A stretch of 64,000 bases of DNA from Clostridium guangxiense (GTDB lineage Bacteria; Bacillota; Clostridia; Clostridiales; Clostridiaceae). Location: the NCBI RefSeq assembly GCF_021043395.1, contig NZ_JAJNKE010000001.1:232149-296148 (forward strand), read 5' to 3'. Under the pieces are notes generated by a model. It was not told the origin of the DNA, searched no databases, and worked only from the letters and a program-made list of their open reading frames with translations. Below are positions 56,027 to 64,000 of the stretch, piece by piece. Numbering within the stretch: position 1 is the stretch's first letter; each line of letters begins with the position of its first letter. The translations under genes were made by a program, and so were the position numbers.

Positions 56027-57082
56027 TTAATAACGATCTAGTATATCTAATATTTTTTTTGCTGCTGTTCCATCTCCAAATATTTCTTCTTGCTCATTTG
56101 TTGGATTAAAACTATTAATTCCATTTATAATTTCATTTTTATCCGTTCCAGTAAGTTTATTCCACCCATTTTCAACAGTTTCAACCCATTCTGTTTCATC
56201 TCTCATTGTAATACATGGCTTATGCATGAAGAATGCTTCTTTTTGAACTCCACCACTATCTGTTACTATTTTACATGAGTGCATTTCTAAAGCTATCATG
56301 TCAATTGGTCCAACAGGTTCAACAACCTTTATATTACCACTAAAAGCCAAACCGTAATCTTGTATATACTTATGAGTTCTTGGATGAAGTGGAAGCACTA
56401 TTTTTTTACCACTCTCATTCAATGCTTCAACTATGTTTTTCAATCTCTTAGGATCATTAGTATTCTCTGCTCTATGTACTGTTGTAAGAATATATTCATT
56501 ATCATTTAAATCTAGTTTTTCTAAAACCTCAGAATTTTCCTTAGCCAATTTTCCAATTCGAATAACTGAATCATACATTACATCTCCAACATTGTAGACA
56601 CCTTTTTCAATGCCTTCTTTTTTAAGATTTTTTTCAGCTGTAACTGTTGGAACAAAAAGATATTTTGAAATATGATCAGTAAGTATTCTATTTTGTTCTT
56701 CCGGCATATTCATATTAAAGCTTCTAAGTCCAGCTTCTACATGAGCTACAGGAATAAGAAGTTTGCTTGCACATAAAGCACCTGCTAAGGTTGAATTAGT
56801 ATCTCCGTATACTAAAACTAAATCAGGTCTTTCTTTTTCGTAAATTTCTTCCAACTTTATAAGCATAGTTCCTGTTTGCTTTCCATGATTTCCAGAACCA
56901 ACACCTAAATTATAATCTGGTTTTGGTATTCGTAATTCTTCGAAAAAAATTTTTGACATATTTTCATCATAATGCTGTCCAGTGTGTACCAGTATTTCTT
57001 CATGCTTTTGCCTGATTACATTAGAAACAGCAGCGGCCTTCATAAATTGTGGCCTTGCCCCTACTACCGTCAATATTTTCAT
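56027..57082 (-). CDS. wecB: Non-hydrolysing UDP-N-acetylglucosamine 2-epimerase
   Basis: 351 residues. MKILTVVGARPQFMKAAAV, HTGQHYDENMS, HVEAGLRS and VTDSGGVQKEAF are the family motifs. It interconverts UDP-GlcNAc and UDP-ManNAc, or acts on a derivative such as UDP-diacetamido-glucuronate (WbpI-like). ATG 57082 has AGGAGTGA; the frame open to 57100 overlaps the neighbour. No WecC-type dehydrogenase is in the window. Confidence 0.93.
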   Translation of the reverse strand: MKILTVVGARPQFMKAAAVSNVIRQKHEEILVHTGQHYDENMSKIFFEELRIPKPDYNLGVGSGNHGKQTGTMLIKLEEIYEKERPDLVLVYGDTNSTLAGALCASKLLIPVAHVEAGLRSFNMNMPEEQNRILTDHISKYLFVPTVTAEKNLKKEGIEKGVYNVGDVMYDSVIRIGKLAKENSEVLEKLDLNDNEYILTTVHRAENTNDPKRLKNIVEALNESGKKIVLPLHPRTHKYIQDYGLAFSGNIKVVEPVGPIDMIALEMHSCKIVTDSGGVQKEAFFMHKPCITMRDETEWVETVENGWNKLTGTDKNEIINGINSFNPTNEQEEIFGDGTAAKKILDILDRY

Positions 57083-57096
57083 CTGATTCACTCCTA

Positions 57097-58299
57097 TCAA
57101 TCTTTCATAAGCCTTAGCATTTTATCAACAACTGAAGATATATAAAATTCTTCATGTACTCTCTTGTATCCATTTCTTTCAATTTTCTCTCTATAATTTT
57201 TATCATCAATTAACTTTTTAATACCTTCTGTAAGCTCATCTACATTTTTTTCATTAACCAAAACTCCTGAGTCGTCACCTAAAAGTTCCGGTATACCACC
57301 GGTATATGTTGAAACAGCTGGAATATTGTACGCCATTGCTTCCATAAGCGAAACAGGTATCCCTTCTTTTTCACCATCACTAGTAACTATGCTTGGAAGT
57401 GCCACGCAATCAACCTCACCATTTAAATATAGCCTAAGCAAATCATCATGGGCTATTTTACCACAAATTTTAACACAGTCATCAAGCTTCATTTTTGTTA
57501 TGTATTCATTAAGTTCTTTCTCCAAAGGTCCACTTCCATAAAAACTACATTTTATACTATAACCCATTTTTTTGAGATGTTCAATTGCCTCAATTAAATA
57601 TTTATGACCTTTTTTCTCAACAAAATTAGCAGGAGTAACTATATAAAAATAGTCTCTTTTCTTTTTAGGCTTTATTTCTGCATCTGTAATTTGAACTCCA
57701 ACATGAATTTTATGGCATTTTTTCTTATTATCCTCACCTATAAAACCAATCATCTCCTCAAATCCAGGATCATCTATAACTCTTATGAACTTAGCTGTTT
57801 CAGCTTTTTTTCTAAGCATATTATTTTCAGCTATATCCCATCTATGAGAAGTAAAACTATATGGAACTCCAGACATATATGATGCAATAAACGCCGTCGT
57901 CGATGGAGTTGAAGCCCAATGTGCATGAATATGCTCAATATTATTCTTTATAACAAAATCACTAGCAACGAGTCCCTTACTAATTAGGAGCAAATTCTTT
58001 AAAGTCTTAAGTATACTTCCCGAATGCACAAATATATTTCCAAGTAGACTAAAATATTTTAAAGGGTGTCTAAAGAATATAGGCACAGCACTAAGAATAA
58101 CCTTAACACTAATAAGCGGAACATATTTAGTATGTTCAGCCACTTGTCTTATTTCTTCTCCTTTTGATAAATTATGATTAGGTCTTAAAGGCATAACAAG
58201 CACCTCATTACCCTTATTCATCATTTCTATAATTTCTGGTGGAATAAATTGTTCCCCATCACCATAAGGAGTTTGTGCTGTAATATACAATATTTTCAT
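57097..58299 (-). CDS. Glycosyltransferase family 4, WcaL-like
   Basis: 400 residues. ILYITAQTPYGDGEQFIPPEI, HIHAHWASTPSTTAFIAS and FTSHRWDIAENNMLRKK resemble colanic acid glycosyltransferases (WcaL group); the C-terminal GT4 site reads EGIPVSLMEAMAYNIP. The sugar is unknown. It starts directly after the MurJ-like gene with GAGGTGA and ends just past the wecB start. Confidence 0.87.
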   Translation of the reverse strand: MKILYITAQTPYGDGEQFIPPEIIEMMNKGNEVLVMPLRPNHNLSKGEEIRQVAEHTKYVPLISVKVILSAVPIFFRHPLKYFSLLGNIFVHSGSILKTLKNLLLISKGLVASDFVIKNNIEHIHAHWASTPSTTAFIASYMSGVPYSFTSHRWDIAENNMLRKKAETAKFIRVIDDPGFEEMIGFIGEDNKKKCHKIHVGVQITDAEIKPKKKRDYFYIVTPANFVEKKGHKYLIEAIEHLKKMGYSIKCSFYGSGPLEKELNEYITKMKLDDCVKICGKIAHDDLLRLYLNGEVDCVALPSIVTSDGEKEGIPVSLMEAMAYNIPAVSTYTGGIPELLGDDSGVLVNEKNVDELTEGIKKLIDDKNYREKIERNGYKRVHEEFYISSVVDKMLRLMKD

Positions 58300-59868
58300 T
58301 TAATTCACCTCTGACTTATCAGATTTTTTTATTTTATTAATTACAATATCCGCAATTACTCCAATTTCTTTTATTTTTAAGATATAAGAAACTAAAATAA
58401 ATATACACAAGCCAGAACCACATATAACTACAAGTTTTAATAAAACAATTATAGTTGAATCTAGGCCTACCAATAAATATGTATTTAAAACTTTTATATA
58501 CAAACCCATTATAGTACATGCTAAACAAGTCTTAAAAAAAGTTATAATTCCAGATTTTATACTGAATTTTCCTATTTTATACCTAAGTTGATAAATAAGT
58601 AAAAAGCAACAAATATATGTTGAAATTGAATTAGCAAGTCCAAGCCCAGTAAGTCCCATAAATTTTATACATACGAATATTAATATAACATTTATAATCA
58701 TACCAATAGCACTATTAATCATGGGTGTTTTGGTATCTTTAAAGGAATAATAAGCTTTGCAAATAAAATCCCTAAGACCATATGCCAGCAATCCAAGCGA
58801 ATAGGTTAAAAGCAAGCTTCCTGTTGCGATTGTAGCTGTTCTATTGAATTTTCCTCTTTCAAATAATATATATATAATACTATTGGCTTCTAACATTATA
58901 ATTACCGTAATAGGAATTATTAACACCAGTAAAATATTTACATACTTTTTAAGTGTAACTTTTAAATTTGTCAAATCATTTTCAACGGTTTGTTTAGACA
59001 TCATAGGATATATTACAGTTGAAATTGCAACTACAAATACATCAACAAAAAGCGTAAACACTCTATAGGAATATGTTAACGCAGTTAAGCTTCCGGAACT
59101 ATAATTGGTAGCAACAGCTCTCTCTACCATACTATTTATTTGCTGCCCACTTACGCCTATTATAACTGGTACTATCATCCACTCCATACGTCTTAGCGCT
59201 TTATCCTTAAAATCCACAAAAAAACTGTATTTAAATCCAACTTTTCTTATGGCAAACAGCTGCGGCACTATTTGCATAAATGTTGCTGCAAATGTTGCTA
59301 TGGTAAGCCCCATTACCCCAAGTCTATCACCAAATATAAAAAGATATACTATGGTAATAGCATTTAGTGGTATTGAAACTAATGAAGGGATAGTAAAACT
59401 GTTTTCCGACTGCAGCACTCCGTTGAAAATATATATAACTGCATTAAAAATTAACGTTGGAACTAGTATTACGGTCAGCACTTCAGTTAAACTTTCTTGG
59501 CTTCCCTTAAAACCTGGATTTAAAATGTGTACAATTGGTTTATTAAAAATGATACAAATTATAGATATCAAACCTGTTGCTAAAACAAAAAAGTTAAGAA
59601 CGTTATTTGCAAATTTATTTGCAGACTCCTTACTTTCTTGAAGTTTCTCATTATATAAAGGAATAAGTGTTGTTGTAATTGCCGTTCCAATAGTCATAAA
59701 TATAATCATAGGAACATTAGATGCTGCAACATAAGCATCTAACTCTTTATTAGCACCAAATTTTGATGCAGTTATCATATCCCTTAAAAGTCCTAATGCT
59801 CTGGCAAACAATGTAAAGAAGGCAATAATTGTAACACTTTTAATAATGCTGCTACTTTTTTTCTTCAT
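58300..59868 (-). CDS. MurJ/MviN-family lipid flippase
   Basis: 522 residues with about 14 membrane helices. FFTLFARALGLLRDMITASKFGANKELDAYVAA is the MurJ signature. MurJ flips lipid II, but a copy within a polysaccharide cluster may move another undecaprenyl-linked glycan, in addition to the Wzx-like protein at 49964. A housekeeping role cannot be excluded. ATG 59868 has AAAGGAA upstream. Confidence 0.88.
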   Translation of the reverse strand: MKKKSSSIIKSVTIIAFFTLFARALGLLRDMITASKFGANKELDAYVAASNVPMIIFMTIGTAITTTLIPLYNEKLQESKESANKFANNVLNFFVLATGLISIICIIFNKPIVHILNPGFKGSQESLTEVLTVILVPTLIFNAVIYIFNGVLQSENSFTIPSLVSIPLNAITIVYLFIFGDRLGVMGLTIATFAATFMQIVPQLFAIRKVGFKYSFFVDFKDKALRRMEWMIVPVIIGVSGQQINSMVERAVATNYSSGSLTALTYSYRVFTLFVDVFVVAISTVIYPMMSKQTVENDLTNLKVTLKKYVNILLVLIIPITVIIMLEANSIIYILFERGKFNRTATIATGSLLLTYSLGLLAYGLRDFICKAYYSFKDTKTPMINSAIGMIINVILIFVCIKFMGLTGLGLANSISTYICCFLLIYQLRYKIGKFSIKSGIITFFKTCLACTIMGLYIKVLNTYLLVGLDSTIIVLLKLVVICGSGLCIFILVSYILKIKEIGVIADIVINKIKKSDKSEVN

Positions 59869-59890
59869 TCAACAAATTCCTTTCGTATAA

Positions 59891-61477
59891 CTATATGTTT
59901 CTTTTCTCGTCAATACATGATATACATAATCCATAAAGCAGCCAATGAGGCAAAAAGTATGTTACTGAACTTGGTGAAAAACTTCCGAATATAAATCCAC
60001 CTAAAGCTAAAAATAAAGATAATGAAATATATTTTTGAGCATTGTCTCCATTTTTATATGAAGTATAAAGCCTTTTAAGTAAATATGCATAAAACACAAG
60101 ATATAAAACAAAAAATAAAACTCCAAAATCTCCAAACAATTCTATAAACCATCCATGAGGATCGTAAGTTTTATGAGTATTGTTTGCTTTTTCTACATAA
60201 TAAGATGAATTTCCAACTCCAACACCTAATAAATGTTTTTGTTTTATAACTGCGTTAATAATATCATAAGCAACAGTTATTCTCTCATTTACAGAATCAG
60301 CCTTACCTATTCCTGTACCTTTTTCAATATCCTTAAGTGCAGTTGCACTATTAGCTACTTTTTGTCTATAATCGTTTTTAGCGCTTAGCACGGATGAATA
60401 ATTGTAAGCGACAAAAAATAATATAATAAATATAATTGGAAAAACTAATATTTTGGGTTTCTTCTCCAAAATCAAGAAAATGCCATATATCACAACAAAC
60501 GCCAGCATAATAGGCACTCCATATTTACCAAATTTAGAAGATACTACTGTAACTGCACTTGCTATTGTAACAATACCAAAGCCAGCTGTAAAAATAAAAG
60601 ATTTATTCTTCTTATTATATAAAATAACAACTGAATAAACTGCTAAAATTAACATTAATACAGAGTAGTTAGTTCTTGATGCAGTTAATACTAGTACAAC
60701 AAAACTTATAAATCCTGCTATAACAGAAAAAATTTGTACTTTCCTGTTTTTAACAAAATAACTTATTGTAAGTAAAAATGGAATTCCAATAGTTAAAAAG
60801 GTTCCAAAATTATTTGTATTAAAGAAAAAGGCTATAGGTCTACTTCTTAATTCAACCAAAGTCGATTTTTGAATCTTATATTGTTTATATACATCATAAT
60901 AATGTTGAACTGGTAACTGCTTTGCAAGTAAAATTTCAAACAAACCTACAATCACGGACACTAAAACCATAAATCCAAAAACTTTTATAGTTCTATTTAA
61001 ACTATTGCCAACTGCATGGTAAATTACTATATCAAATACAAATGCAAACATCATTAAATATATAGCAATGTATTTAATATTTGCACTTCTACTTGCAGAC
61101 CAAGTCACACTTAAACAAATATATACAAACCAAATAGCAAAAAACAATGCAATTTTTTTATCTATATTTCTTACTATTTTTTCTCTATTTTGAATAAATT
61201 TAAAAATTGAAACCACTGTAGTTATTACTAAGAACACATGAAAAACATATAATTTTGAAGTGTGTATATAGTATGTATAATCCATAACTGATGTAATTAT
61301 AAGTGTATACACTAGATTTTCATACATTTCTTCAGGATTTGTTATTAAAATTACAATTGCAGAACAAACTACAAATATACTTCCCGTTACATAAGTACCA
61401 CTTATTAATGCATTAGCTATACTAAATATCAGTAAAACAACTAAGTAAATATAATTTTTTTTATGTATTGCAAGCAT
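59891..61477 (-). CDS. O-antigen ligase/polymerase-family membrane protein, second copy
   Basis: 528 residues, 11-12 membrane helices, with VTWSASRSANIKYIAIYLMMF, NNFGTFLTIGIPFLL and the late loop KQKHLLGVGVGNSSYY...THKTYDPHGWFIELFGDFG typical of Wzy_C/WaaL proteins. It differs in length and sequence from the 53446 protein, so one may polymerise and the other ligate, or two glycans may be made. ATG 61477 has GGGAGGA. Confidence 0.85.
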   Translation of the reverse strand: MLAIHKKNYIYLVVLLIFSIANALISGTYVTGSIFVVCSAIVILITNPEEMYENLVYTLIITSVMDYTYYIHTSKLYVFHVFLVITTVVSIFKFIQNREKIVRNIDKKIALFFAIWFVYICLSVTWSASRSANIKYIAIYLMMFAFVFDIVIYHAVGNSLNRTIKVFGFMVLVSVIVGLFEILLAKQLPVQHYYDVYKQYKIQKSTLVELRSRPIAFFFNTNNFGTFLTIGIPFLLTISYFVKNRKVQIFSVIAGFISFVVLVLTASRTNYSVLMLILAVYSVVILYNKKNKSFIFTAGFGIVTIASAVTVVSSKFGKYGVPIMLAFVVIYGIFLILEKKPKILVFPIIFIILFFVAYNYSSVLSAKNDYRQKVANSATALKDIEKGTGIGKADSVNERITVAYDIINAVIKQKHLLGVGVGNSSYYVEKANNTHKTYDPHGWFIELFGDFGVLFFVLYLVFYAYLLKRLYTSYKNGDNAQKYISLSLFLALGGFIFGSFSPSSVTYFLPHWLLYGLCISCIDEKRNI

Positions 61478-61510
61478 TTTTTTCCTCCCAAATGACGTTC
61501 TATGAAGCGC

Positions 61511-62251
61511 TTATTGATTTTTTAAAAGTTGGTCTAAAGGAACATTTTTAAAATACTTTGCTGGGTTACCTGCAACAATGCTTTCCTTCTTTACATCCTT
61601 AGTAACTACACTGCCTGCAGCAACAAACCCATCATTTTCTATAACCTTACCAGGAAGTATAGTTGCCTGAGCTCCAATCCTTCCACCTTTTTTTACTGTT
61701 ACCCCTTTAAAGTGATTGTATCTCTCTTTAGAGCGTGCAGCATAATTATCATTAGAAGTAACAACTCCAGGTGCTATAAATACATAATCTTCAATTTGTG
61801 AATAAGCAGTAATATATACATTTGTCTCTATTTTACAGTTTGAACCTACTGTACAATAGTTTTCAATAGCTGCTCCTCTACCTATTATTGTTTTAACGCC
61901 GATTGTTACATTTTCTCTTACAGTTGCTAAATCAGCTACCAATGTATTTTCTCCTATTTTACAGCCACAGTATATTACCACACCCGCACCTATTAAGCAT
62001 CCATTTTCAATAATGCATGGTTCATATTTTTTTTCTTCCTTAAAGATACTATTTACTGATCTCATCGGTTCTTTTCCTATAACTGTATTATCATCTATTC
62101 TAACATTATCACCAACATTGCTTCCATTGTGTATAACAACATTATTACCAATAAGACAATTCTTGCCTATTACCACATCATCTTCTATTACAGCAAAATG
62201 ACCAACCTTAGTATTTCCACCTATACTGCTTTTGTCTGAAATATAATTCAT
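61511..62251 (-). CDS. Hexapeptide acyltransferase (sugar N-acetyltransferase, WbpD/WlbB-like)
   Basis: 246 residues, almost entirely left-handed beta-helix repeats: IGGNTKVGHFAVIEDDVVIG, GRGAAIENYCTVG and GRIGAQATILPGKVIENDGF, ending in VAGNPAKYFKNVP. It resembles acetyltransferases acting on UDP-3-amino sugars. It lies next to a WlbA-like oxidoreductase, which supports a 2,3-diamino sugar pathway. ATG 62251 has AGAGGTAA; the frame open to 62269 adds six residues. Confidence 0.82.
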   Translation of the reverse strand: MNYISDKSSIGGNTKVGHFAVIEDDVVIGKNCLIGNNVVIHNGSNVGDNVRIDDNTVIGKEPMRSVNSIFKEEKKYEPCIIENGCLIGAGVVIYCGCKIGENTLVADLATVRENVTIGVKTIIGRGAAIENYCTVGSNCKIETNVYITAYSQIEDYVFIAPGVVTSNDNYAARSKERYNHFKGVTVKKGGRIGAQATILPGKVIENDGFVAAGSVVTKDVKKESIVAGNPAKYFKNVPLDQLLKNQ

Positions 62252-62461
62252 AAAATTACCTCTATTCACTTTTAATATTTCGTGAAAAATTACATGTATA
62301 AAACTATTGTAAAATCATTTTACTTGCTAACTTATACATGCATATTATCTCTTTTTCAATCTATATTTTAAATATACACTCAAGTTAACTTTCCACTTAC
62401 AACCTTACACATGTAATTCAACCAAAACCCATTACATATAATGCTAAAAATTCAAACTTAA

Positions 62462-63547
62462 TTATTTCATATCCAATGTTGAAAAATCTTCAATAGGAAA
62501 TTTCACTGGCATTTTTGTAAGTGCTGATTTGTAAGCACCCAGTATAATTGACATACCCTTTTTACCCTCTTCGCCACTAACAAGAGGTTCCCTATTATTA
62601 TTAATAGCATCTATCATGTCCCTAAATAAAGGTGTATGCCCAAAACCATATACTGAATCAGGATCACCAGCCTGTGCTTTTAATATATCATCTTCACTAT
62701 CCTTGCCATCTTCAAATCTCCATGTTTCAATCCTATTGACAGCAAGTCCTCCTATAACAACCGTTCCTTTTTCACCAAATATACTTAGTGTTTCTTCTAA
62801 ATTTTTTGGATAAACGCATGCGCTTCCTTCTATTATTCCTATAGCCTTGTTTTTAAATCTAATTAAAACTGCTCCAAAATCTTCTGCCTCTATATCTCTT
62901 ATAAAATTATCACACTCAGCATATACGCTTTCGACTTCACTTCCTACCATCCATTGAAGCAAATCTATGTTGTGTATGCATTGATTCATTAATGTTCCAC
63001 CATCAAGCTTCCATGTACCTCTCCAGGGTGCTTGTTTATAGTAGTCCATATTTCTATTCCAAAGTATTCTAGCTGTTCCATTTATTATATTGCCAAATCT
63101 TCCTTCATCTAGCGCCTTTTTTAGCTGCTGAATTGGCTTATTAAACCTATTTTGATGACTTACACATAATTTTACGTTATTGCTTTTTGAAACCTTAATC
63201 ATTTCGTCTGCATCTTTTATTGAAAGAGCCATAGGCTTTTCACATATAACATTCTTCTTATTATTCATACAATATATTGCAATCTCTGGATGATATCCGC
63301 TTTCAGTTGCAATTGTAACAACATCTATATTTTCTTTATCAAGCATTTCCTTGTAGTCAGTATATACCTTTATATTTACATCCAAATCAATTTTATCTTT
63401 ATATTCTTTAGCCTTACCTTCGGCTTTTTCTTTTACTATATCACATACTGCAACAAGTTCAGCCTCATCTTTATTATTTACAAGAGCTTCCACATGCTTA
63501 TATGAAATTCTCCCGCATCCAATGATTGCAAACTTTAGTTTTTTCAT
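62462..63547 (-). CDS. Gfo/Idh/MocA oxidoreductase, WlbA/WbpB-like
   Basis: 361 residues. The Rossmann N terminus is FAIIGCGRISYKHVEAL, followed by VICEKPMAL (catalytic Lys) and SHQNRFN, QAPWRGTWKLDGGTLMNQCI and HNIDLLQWM. These resemble WlbA/WbpB, which oxidise UDP-GlcNAc-uronate at C3 before amination. Substrate is inferred from similarity and from the adjacent acetyltransferase. First gene of the minus-strand cluster, with a sigma-A promoter at 63593-63621. The 210-base gap downstream shows nothing clear. Confidence 0.85.
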   Translation of the reverse strand: MKKLKFAIIGCGRISYKHVEALVNNKDEAELVAVCDIVKEKAEGKAKEYKDKIDLDVNIKVYTDYKEMLDKENIDVVTIATESGYHPEIAIYCMNNKKNVICEKPMALSIKDADEMIKVSKSNNVKLCVSHQNRFNKPIQQLKKALDEGRFGNIINGTARILWNRNMDYYKQAPWRGTWKLDGGTLMNQCIHNIDLLQWMVGSEVESVYAECDNFIRDIEAEDFGAVLIRFKNKAIGIIEGSACVYPKNLEETLSIFGEKGTVVIGGLAVNRIETWRFEDGKDSEDDILKAQAGDPDSVYGFGHTPLFRDMIDAINNNREPLVSGEEGKKGMSIILGAYKSALTKMPVKFPIEDFSTLDMK

Positions 63548-63592
63548 AAATATTCACCTCAAAATCTAAGTATTTAAAGATATCTAATGCTT

Positions 63593-63621
63593 ATTATAAT
63601 ACAACATCATTTTTTTGTCAT
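63593..63621 (-). promoter_or_regulatory. Sigma-A promoter of the polysaccharide cluster
   Basis: On the minus strand ATGACA, 17 bases, then TATAAT, about 46 bases upstream of the oxidoreductase ATG. Near-consensus and correctly spaced. Confidence 0.7.
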
Positions 63622-63661
63622 TAAAATAATATTTATTGTAACCAAATTTTATTAATTAAAT

Positions 63662-63690
63662 TTTAAATTTCCTGTATTATGTTGTATAAT
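63662..63690 (+). promoter_or_regulatory. Probable sigma-A promoter of the secreted beta-helix gene
   Basis: TTTAAA, 17 bases, then TATAAT, 48 bases upstream of the ATG at 63739. Good -10 box, moderate -35. Confidence 0.55.
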
Positions 63691-63738
63691 TGTACATGCT
63701 TATTGTCTATTTTAATTGAATTGAAAGGAATTGAGCTT

Positions 63739-64000
63739 ATGAGAAATAAAAATAAACTATTTTTACTTTTGCTTTCAACAACATTAGTGTTTATATTAAC
63801 AGCATTCTCTGGCAAAACAAAGGTATACGCCAGAACATATTATGTTTCACCAAATGGATTTGATTGTGATTGGTCACAAGCCACTAGTGACACAGGAAAT
63901 ATAGACAATCCATTAAAAACACTAAAAAATGCAATTTACCATTATATGAAACCTGGTGATACTTTAATAATTAGAGCAGGTACATATCGTGAAAGAATCG
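63739..64000 (+). CDS. Secreted beta-helix-type protein, N-terminal part (runs off right edge)
   Basis: 87 codons are visible. A signal peptide (basic MRNKNK, then a hydrophobic run to about residue 23, likely cleavage after VYA) leads into TYYVSPNGFDCDWS, GNIDNPLKTLKNAI, KPGDTLIIRAGTYRE. This is the usual opening of right-handed parallel beta-helix (pectate lyase-like, DUF1565) proteins. It may be a polysaccharide-binding or lyase enzyme acting on a glycan such as that made by the adjacent cluster. ATG 63739 has AAAGGAA upstream. Confidence 0.75.
   Translation, partial: MRNKNKLFLLLLSTTLVFILTAFSGKTKVYARTYYVSPNGFDCDWSQATSDTGNIDNPLKTLKNAIYHYMKPGDTLIIRAGTYRERI

Noticed and set aside
59105-59641. 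178-codon open frame on the plus strand
   Set aside because: It lies entirely opposite the MurJ-like gene, has no good ribosome site or family motif, and reflects the low stop density opposite a hydrophobic coding sequence.

Overview
The window is AT-rich, uses AGGAGG-type ribosome sites, and carries a nearly complete set of forespore sporulation genes (spoIIAA-spoIIAB-sigF, spoVAC-AD-AEb-AEa, yunB, a bofC-like gene) with a SCIFF peptide and its radical SAM maturase. That points to an endospore-forming Clostridium. The order addAB - glyA - aspS - hemZ - relA - apt - recJ locus - secFD - scfBA - yajC - tgt - queA - ruvBA - luxC/luxE resembles what I remember of Clostridium acetobutylicum. The species is from memory and was not checked. 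Nearly all genes are on the minus strand, so transcription runs from high to low coordinates.

Layout, left to right. 1-5.4 kb: AddAB double-strand break repair nuclease (addA runs off the left edge). 5.7-8.6 kb: serine hydroxymethyltransferase, a split ThrE-type exporter (the only plus-strand operon here) and a CsoR-family regulator. 8.7-19.4 kb: aspS, hemZ, a metallo-beta-lactamase-fold hydrolase, dtd, relA, apt, a truncated and active-site-depleted recJ, secF and secD. 19.5-26.4 kb: scfB and the 46-residue SCIFF precursor scfA, a small membrane protein, yajC, tgt, queA, ruvB, ruvA. 26.5-31 kb: a BofC-like protein, a LuxC/LuxE-like fatty acid reductase pair without luciferase, and a drug/metabolite transporter. 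31-37.5 kb: yebC, yigZ, a MocR-type regulator, a nucleotidyltransferase, hflX with an unusual N-terminal JAMM-like domain, yunB. 37.6-44.4 kb: a class A penicillin-binding protein (plus strand), the spoVA operon with a sigma-G-type promoter, and the spoIIA operon with a sigma-H-type promoter. 44.5-47.8 kb: a solitary adenine DNA methyltransferase, a cyclodeaminase-family protein and a nitroreductase. 47.9-63.5 kb: a surface or exopolysaccharide cluster (glycosyltransferases, initiating sugar-phosphate transferase, two flippases, two polymerase/ligase proteins, UDP-GlcNAc 2-epimerase, two hexapeptide acyltransferases, a WlbA-like oxidoreductase). 63.7 kb to the end: start of a secreted beta-helix protein on the plus strand.

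The genes fall into functional blocks: recombination and repair (addAB, ruvAB), tRNA and translation (aspS, dtd, tgt, queA, hflX), Sec export (secDF, yajC), stringent response and purine salvage (relA, apt), forespore commitment and dipicolinate uptake (spoIIA, spoVA), and polysaccharide assembly. The most unusual items are the JAMM-HflX fusion, the decayed recJ at its ancestral locus, the luxC/luxE pair, the orphan methyltransferase beside the sigF operon, the scfA gene with hairpins separating it from scfB, and at least two families of dispersed intergenic palindromes. I saw no tRNA, rRNA, CRISPR array, transposase or prophage gene. The only gene-free stretch over 300 bases is 20891-21223, which holds a terminator-like hairpin and a palindromic repeat.
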